Assembly (NCBI GenBank): GCA_041750975.1 | Contig: JBGSYN010000146.1 | Coordinates: 1 to 18,132, forward strand | Length of the DNA: 18,132 bases | From: JBGSYN01 sp041750975 | GTDB taxonomy: Bacteria; Pseudomonadota; Alphaproteobacteria; Geminicoccales; Geminicoccaceae | Reading direction: 5' to 3' | Shown: positions 15,010 to 18,132 of the stretch, piece by piece | Layout: each line of letters starts with the position of its first letter | How positions within the stretch are numbered: position 1 is the stretch's first letter | Translations under genes and position numbers: made by a program | The notes under the pieces: model-generated | Seen by the model: the letters and a program-made list of their open reading frames with translations, nothing else | The model's database searches: none | What the model was told of the DNA's origin: nothing

Positions 15010-16272
15010 ATGTCGATCTATCAGGAAATCTGGGATGCCGATCAGGCCGGCAGCGGGGTCAGGGCGATCGGCGATGTCGCCCAGGGCGATCCGGGCTCGG
15101 GCTATGTGCTGGTCGACGAGAAGGGCCGCGGCAAGACGCACAAGCTGCTGCCGCAAGCCGAGATCCCGGCCGCCAAGCGCGAGACCTATGAGCTCACCAA
15201 GGCGCTCTTCAACAATTACGAATTGAGCCAGTTCAAATCCGAGACCACGACCTCCGAGGAGGAAGCCGAGATCGATGCCCTGATGGCGGGAATCATCGAC
15301 ACCGAGCCGATGCGGCTGGCCCGCAGCTTCATCGAGGCCCAGACCGCCGACAGCTTCTCGACCATGGGCTGGTACGCCAAGGTCAAGACCATCTGGTTCA
15401 AGGAATTCAGCTCTTCGAGCGGCATCGATCTCTCGGGCTTCGAGCATGTCGTGGTCGGCGAGGCCAAGGGCCAGACCCTGGGCGGCTATCACTGGTGGTA
15501 CAAATATTTCCTCGACGACATGTTCGAACTCAGGCCGTTCGAGGATCGGGTCGACTATCTCGGCCCCCGATACGGCAATGCCCCGACCGGCGCTACCGTC
15601 CCCGACGTCGTCACCATCGCTTATGACATCCGGGCGACCGACTTCTTCACGGGCGAAACCCGCACCCTCAAGAAGAAGATCGGCGGTTTTTGGGTCGGTC
15701 CCTCGATCGAGGGGCTGATGGCGCTCGGCACGGTCCGCTTCATCAAGGGTGCAAGGGCGCCCAGGGAAGCCACCATCAACGGCCACCGCTACGCGCTCGA
15801 ACTGTTCAAGGATGCGAGCGGCGCCTTTCTTCGAACCTTCTATCCCAAATATCTGGGGCCAGTCGACGGGCCGTTGAACCCGGACATCATGGAGCCCGAT
15901 CCCGACGAGGATGTGCTGATCTCGCCGATGCTGCCGCAGACCTCGCGCGCGGTCCGCATCCTTGCGGCCAGGGTCAATCCGAGCGGCCAGGACGAAGGCC
16001 GCGAGACGGTGACCCTCCTTAACGCGACGCCGCTGATGATCGAGCTCGCCGACTGGCAGCTGGTCGACAAGAACGGCGGCGCCTTCATCCTGGGCGGCAT
16101 CCAGCTCGGCGCCGGAGCGGTGCATCAGGCGGTCCTGCCGCCCCTCACCTGCCAGCTCTCCAACCAGGGCGGCAGCATCACGCTGAACGACCATAAGGGC
16201 CGCCGCATCGACCATGTGACCTACACCCGGGAGGATGCGGCCGCTCAAGGGGCCACGGTGGTCTTTTCCTGA
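15010..16272 (+). CDS. XendoU-type (EndoU) endoribonuclease domain fused to a lamin-tail-like domain
   Basis: A 420-residue protein. Residues about 1-285 match the eukaryotic-style XendoU fold in order: IYQEIWDAD near the start; KALFNNYE then TSEEEAEIDALMAGIIDTEPM (82-101); WYAKVKTIWFKEF (121-133); the catalytic block GFEHVVVGE (Glu145, His146, Glu151); GGYHWWYKYF (His161); VDYLG; KKKIGGFWVG (candidate catalytic Lys in 221-223); SIEGLMALGTVRF; and the strand-rich TINGHRYALELF with FYPKYLG. XendoU enzymes cut RNA at uridines, leaving 2',3'-cyclic phosphates and usually needing Mn2+. Residues about 314-420 (VRILAARVNP to VVFS) look like a lamin-tail Ig-like domain. No signal peptide or toxin-delivery module is seen and no immunity gene is obvious, so an intracellular RNase is likelier than a secreted toxin. 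The 3' end overlaps pdxA tail to tail by 28 bp. Confidence 0.85.
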   Translation: MSIYQEIWDADQAGSGVRAIGDVAQGDPGSGYVLVDEKGRGKTHKLLPQAEIPAAKRETYELTKALFNNYELSQFKSETTTSEEEAEIDALMAGIIDTEPMRLARSFIEAQTADSFSTMGWYAKVKTIWFKEFSSSSGIDLSGFEHVVVGEAKGQTLGGYHWWYKYFLDDMFELRPFEDRVDYLGPRYGNAPTGATVPDVVTIAYDIRATDFFTGETRTLKKKIGGFWVGPSIEGLMALGTVRFIKGARAPREATINGHRYALELFKDASGAFLRTFYPKYLGPVDGPLNPDIMEPDPDEDVLISPMLPQTSRAVRILAARVNPSGQDEGRETVTLLNATPLMIELADWQLVDKNGGAFILGGIQLGAGAVHQAVLPPLTCQLSNQGGSITLNDHKGRRIDHVTYTREDAAAQGATVVFS

Positions 16273-17300
16273 GCTGACGGGACTCGCTGCCGTCGGGCCT
16301 CGACCAGCCGGGCGGCGAGGGCGGCGGCGTCGATCAGGCTCAGGGGCGATGCCAGGCCCTGGCCTGCGATATCGAAAGCGGTGCCGTGATCGACCGAGGT
16401 CCGGATGATCGGCAGGCCGAGGGTGAGGTTGACCCCTCGGACCTCACGCCTGCCGGTGGCCCGGTCGACCTCGAACGCCAGGGCCTTGAAGGCGGCTCCC
16501 CCCTGATCGTGATACATCGCGACGATCGCATCGAACCGGCCCGCCATCATGTCGATGAAGATGGTGTCGCCCGGCATGGGACCCTCGACGGCAAGCCCGC
16601 GCGCCTGTAGTTCGGCGATTGCAGGACCGATCGCCTCGATCTCCTGGCGGCCGAAAAGCCCCCCCTCGCCCGCATGCGGATTGAGCCCCGCGACCGCGAT
16701 CCGCGGCACCATCACGCCGAGATCGCCCAGCGCCCGATGGGTCAGCTCGACCACCCGGATCACGCGCTCCCGGTTGATCAGGGCCGGTACATTCTCCAGC
16801 GCCACATGGGTCGTGACGAACGCCACATGCAGCCGCTCATGCGCATACATCATGACGCTGTCCGGCGCCCCGGTGAGCTCCGCCAGAAGCTCGGTATGAC
16901 CGGTGAACGCATGGCCCGCCCGGTGCAACGCCTCCTTGCTCAAGGGCGCCGTCACCACGGCCCCGACCTCCCCCGCCATGGCCAGCCGCACCGCCTCGAC
17001 CACCGAGCCGAAGGCAAGCTCCCCCGTGAGCGCCGAGGGCCGGCCGGGCGTGATCACGCCCTCGCTCGAGCCGCAATCCAGACAGGCCAAACCCGCCGCC
17101 GGAAGGTCGTCGATCAGCCGCGCCGATGGCAATGCGAGAGGCAGGCCCAGCCGCTCGGCGGTCTCGTGCAGGACGGAGGATTGGCCGACGAACAGGCACG
17201 ACATTCCGGCCACAGCGTCGGCATGCAACGCCTTGACGACAATCTCGGGCCCGATCCCGGCCGGATCGCCCATGGTGACGGCAAGATCGAAGTGAGGCAC
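16245..17300 (-). CDS. pdxA: PdxA-family 4-hydroxythreonine-4-phosphate dehydrogenase
   Basis: A 351-residue NAD-dependent, metal-binding dehydrogenase. Landmarks are TMGDPAGIGPE (9-19), TAPLSKEAL (117-125), FTGHTE (His135), GLNPHAGEGG (His209), GPMPGDTIF, AMYHDQG (His264) and TLGLPIIRTSVDHGTAFDIAG (293-313). The three histidines are the usual metal ligands. In vitamin B6 synthesis PdxA oxidises 4-phosphohydroxythreonine, whose product PdxJ then uses. About ten extra residues (EVDRATGRRE, 277-286) sit after the YHDQG loop, where E. coli PdxA is shorter, and there is a short polar tail. The start is GTG at 17298-17300, since MGDPAG must follow closely; an ATG at 17355-17357 would add an implausible leader. 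It is not beside surA or ksgA, so a paralogue acting on another 4-phospho acid (PdxA2-like) cannot be excluded. Confidence 0.88.
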   Translation of the reverse strand: MPHFDLAVTMGDPAGIGPEIVVKALHADAVAGMSCLFVGQSSVLHETAERLGLPLALPSARLIDDLPAAGLACLDCGSSEGVITPGRPSALTGELAFGSVVEAVRLAMAGEVGAVVTAPLSKEALHRAGHAFTGHTELLAELTGAPDSVMMYAHERLHVAFVTTHVALENVPALINRERVIRVVELTHRALGDLGVMVPRIAVAGLNPHAGEGGLFGRQEIEAIGPAIAELQARGLAVEGPMPGDTIFIDMMAGRFDAIVAMYHDQGGAAFKALAFEVDRATGRREVRGVNLTLGLPIIRTSVDHGTAFDIAGQGLASPLSLIDAAALAARLVEARRQRVPSAQEKTTVAP

Positions 17301-17462
17301 GTGGCACCTAATCCAGCAGGATGACAGCGGCAACCCTATAGCCGGGGCCGAACTCAAAGACTACCGGCACGGCGCCGGGCTTTATCCTTGCCCGCAGGTC
17401 AGGTCGCGGGTCTTCGTCTTACCGCCGGTGCGGTGGAGGGTTGAAGGTAAGGCAAAGGCTTC

Positions 17463-17487
17463 TTGAGGATCGCACCGCGACCCTCAA
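17463..17487 (-). terminator. Hairpin downstream of the leftward remnant
   Basis: Read on the minus strand, TTGAGGGTCGC pairs with GCGATCCTCAA around a GGT loop: an 11-position stem with one G-T wobble, 45 bp past the stop of the remnant frame. The sequence after it is only mildly T-rich, so a terminator role is tentative. Confidence 0.35.
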
Positions 17488-17532
17488 ACTCCCGGGGGAT
17501 GTTGGGTTGGGGTGACGCGCTCGGGGCTTGGG

Positions 17533-17703
17533 TCAGGCGGAGCGGGCGAAGTTGGTGATGACGGCGTTGACATTGGAGGTGTCGAGGATCGGGGCGCCAA
17601 GAGTGGAGGCCGGACGACCGGACCTGGAGCCGAACCGGCCCATGAAGTCGTCGACCAGCGCATCGAGGATCAATAACGGGATGGTCCGCCTCCACTTTCG
17701 CTG
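17533..17703 (-). pseudogene. Unidentified 56-codon C-terminal gene remnant
   Basis: This leftward frame is open for 56 codons between a TAG (17704-17706) and a TGA (17533-17535) and has no good start codon near its beginning. The peptide runs from RRTIPLLILDALVDDFMGRF to VNAVITNFARSA and has a plausible, non-repetitive composition with strongly GC-ending codons in its second half. It may be the C-terminal end of a gene cut off by the neighbouring insertion sequence, or part of a second degraded element. I do not recognise the family. Confidence 0.35.
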
Positions 17704-17719
17704 CTAGGCGGATTGGGTA

Positions 17720-18132
17720 GGCCTGTTGTTACTAATATCCCATGAATATACCAGACATTCAAGCCGCGTAGCGCACTGCCGACGGCGTGAAGTAGGCTTG
17801 GGTGCGGCGAGATGAGCGCTGGATGGCGCGCAGCACGGCACGGGTATTGTTGATCAGCTCGTCTTTCGTGGCCGGCTGGGGCTGCTGCCGGAGCTTCTGC
17901 TTGAGGTCGTTGTTCAACTATTCGTCGGGATTGTGGTCGGGGGCGTAGGCCGGCAGGTAGAACAGCTCGATCTCGTGGGCATGGGCGGCGGCCCACGTCT
18001 TGACCTTGGCCGCATGGTGCACCTTGAGGTTGTCGACGACCAGGAACACCTTCTGCCCGGCGTCCTTGGTCAGGCGCCGCAGGAAGGCGATGAACCGGTC
18101 GGCGTTCAAGGCCCCCTCGTAGAGCATGAAGC
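17720..18132 (-). mobile_element. IS630-family insertion sequence, partial, one end in window
   Basis: The transposase fragment at 17759-18132 defines the element. Its terminus on this side should lie in the short noncoding stretch past the stop codon, roughly 17705-17758; I place it only approximately because the opposite inverted repeat is outside the window. IS630 elements insert at TA, and TA dinucleotides occur in this stretch (for example 17705-17706). Confidence 0.6.
17759..18132 (-). pseudogene. IS630-family transposase, 3' part, with an in-frame amber codon
   Basis: The frame enters from the right edge, so only the C-terminal part is seen. It contains FMLYEGALNADRFIAFLRRL, the second catalytic aspartate in LVVDNLKVHH and the DDE glutamate in APDHNPDE, all typical of IS630/Tc1-mariner-like transposases. 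The codon straight after that glutamate is TAG (17918-17920), where relatives usually have an aromatic codon. The same frame then continues as LNNDLKQKLRQQPQ to SAVRYAA and ends at TGA (17759-17761), so the amber interrupts an otherwise intact frame. The product would lack the last 53 residues. The element is probably dead unless the amber is suppressed; a sequencing error is an alternative. Confidence 0.85.

Larger units (their letters stand above)
17301..17758. other. Gene-poor junction between pdxA and IS630 remnant
   Basis: No intact gene is recognisable. The stretch holds the region upstream of pdxA, a hairpin at 17463-17487, an open remnant reading leftward (17533-17703) and an AT-richer segment at about 17720-17758 next to the IS630 stop codon, probably the outer end of that element. 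The composition change and broken frames suggest a place where mobile elements have inserted and decayed. Confidence 0.5.

Noticed and set aside
14989..16248. A 419-codon minus-strand open frame opposite the EndoU gene
   Set aside because: The plus strand has a strong ribosome binding site and clear EndoU motifs; the antisense peptide shows no family pattern.
15010..16272. Reading the EndoU protein as a secreted polymorphic toxin or a toxin-immunity pair
   Set aside because: There is no signal peptide, no repeat or pre-toxin delivery region, the EndoU domain is N-terminal rather than C-terminal, and no small immunity gene follows.
17301..17357. ATG start for the PdxA-family gene at 17357
   Set aside because: It would add 19 residues before the conserved N-terminal VTMGDPAGIGPE; the GTG at 17300 gives the usual family start.
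1..18132. CRISPR arrays, tRNA or rRNA genes
   Set aside because: No regularly spaced repeat-spacer pattern and no tRNA- or rRNA-like sequence was noticed by eye; a covariance-model scan was not possible here.

Overview
This is a GC-rich window from a proteobacterium, most likely an alphaproteobacterium. That placement is inferred from strong G/C third-position bias, the gene families present and the style of the phn cluster; no rRNA or other taxonomic marker is present. Genes are tightly packed, often with 4-bp ATGA or GTGA overlaps.

Left edge (1-292): no convincing gene. It holds three diverged copies of a CACGAACGAA-type direct repeat and a strong 12-bp-stem hairpin.

Minus-strand block (12738 down to 293): twelve genes all read leftward. 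First comes the complete carbon-phosphorus lyase core, phnG-phnH-phnI-phnJ-phnK-phnL, each gene touching or overlapping the next. Where phnM follows phnL in E. coli, this cluster instead has a GTGA-coupled M20 amidohydrolase of the PM20D1/carboxypeptidase S type. After a 64-bp gap come a three-part acyl-adenylating enzyme/acyl carrier domain/PlsC acyltransferase protein, a Bcr/CflA-type MFS exporter, an SMP-30/gluconolactonase propeller protein, an EamA/DMT transporter and, after 79 bp, a glutathione S-transferase-like protein. No phnM, phnN, phnP, phnF or phnCDE homologue is visible, so they must be elsewhere or be replaced. The M20 and acyl-activating genes suggest a link between acyl-amide or lipid chemistry and phosphonate use; that link is inference from position only.

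Plus-strand block (12737-16272): a HAD-IIA phosphatase whose start codon shares the same CATG as the phnG start, an ATGA-overlapping TIM-barrel-like protein of unknown function, then a separate gene for a complete XendoU-type (EndoU) endoribonuclease domain fused to a C-terminal lamin-tail-like domain. The EndoU gene is the most unusual single gene here.

Right edge (16245-18132): a PdxA-family dehydrogenase on the minus strand, overlapping the EndoU gene tail to tail by 28 bp. Beyond it lie a 56-codon open remnant and the 3' part of an IS630-family transposase, broken by an amber codon directly after its catalytic glutamate. This marks a decayed mobile-element boundary.
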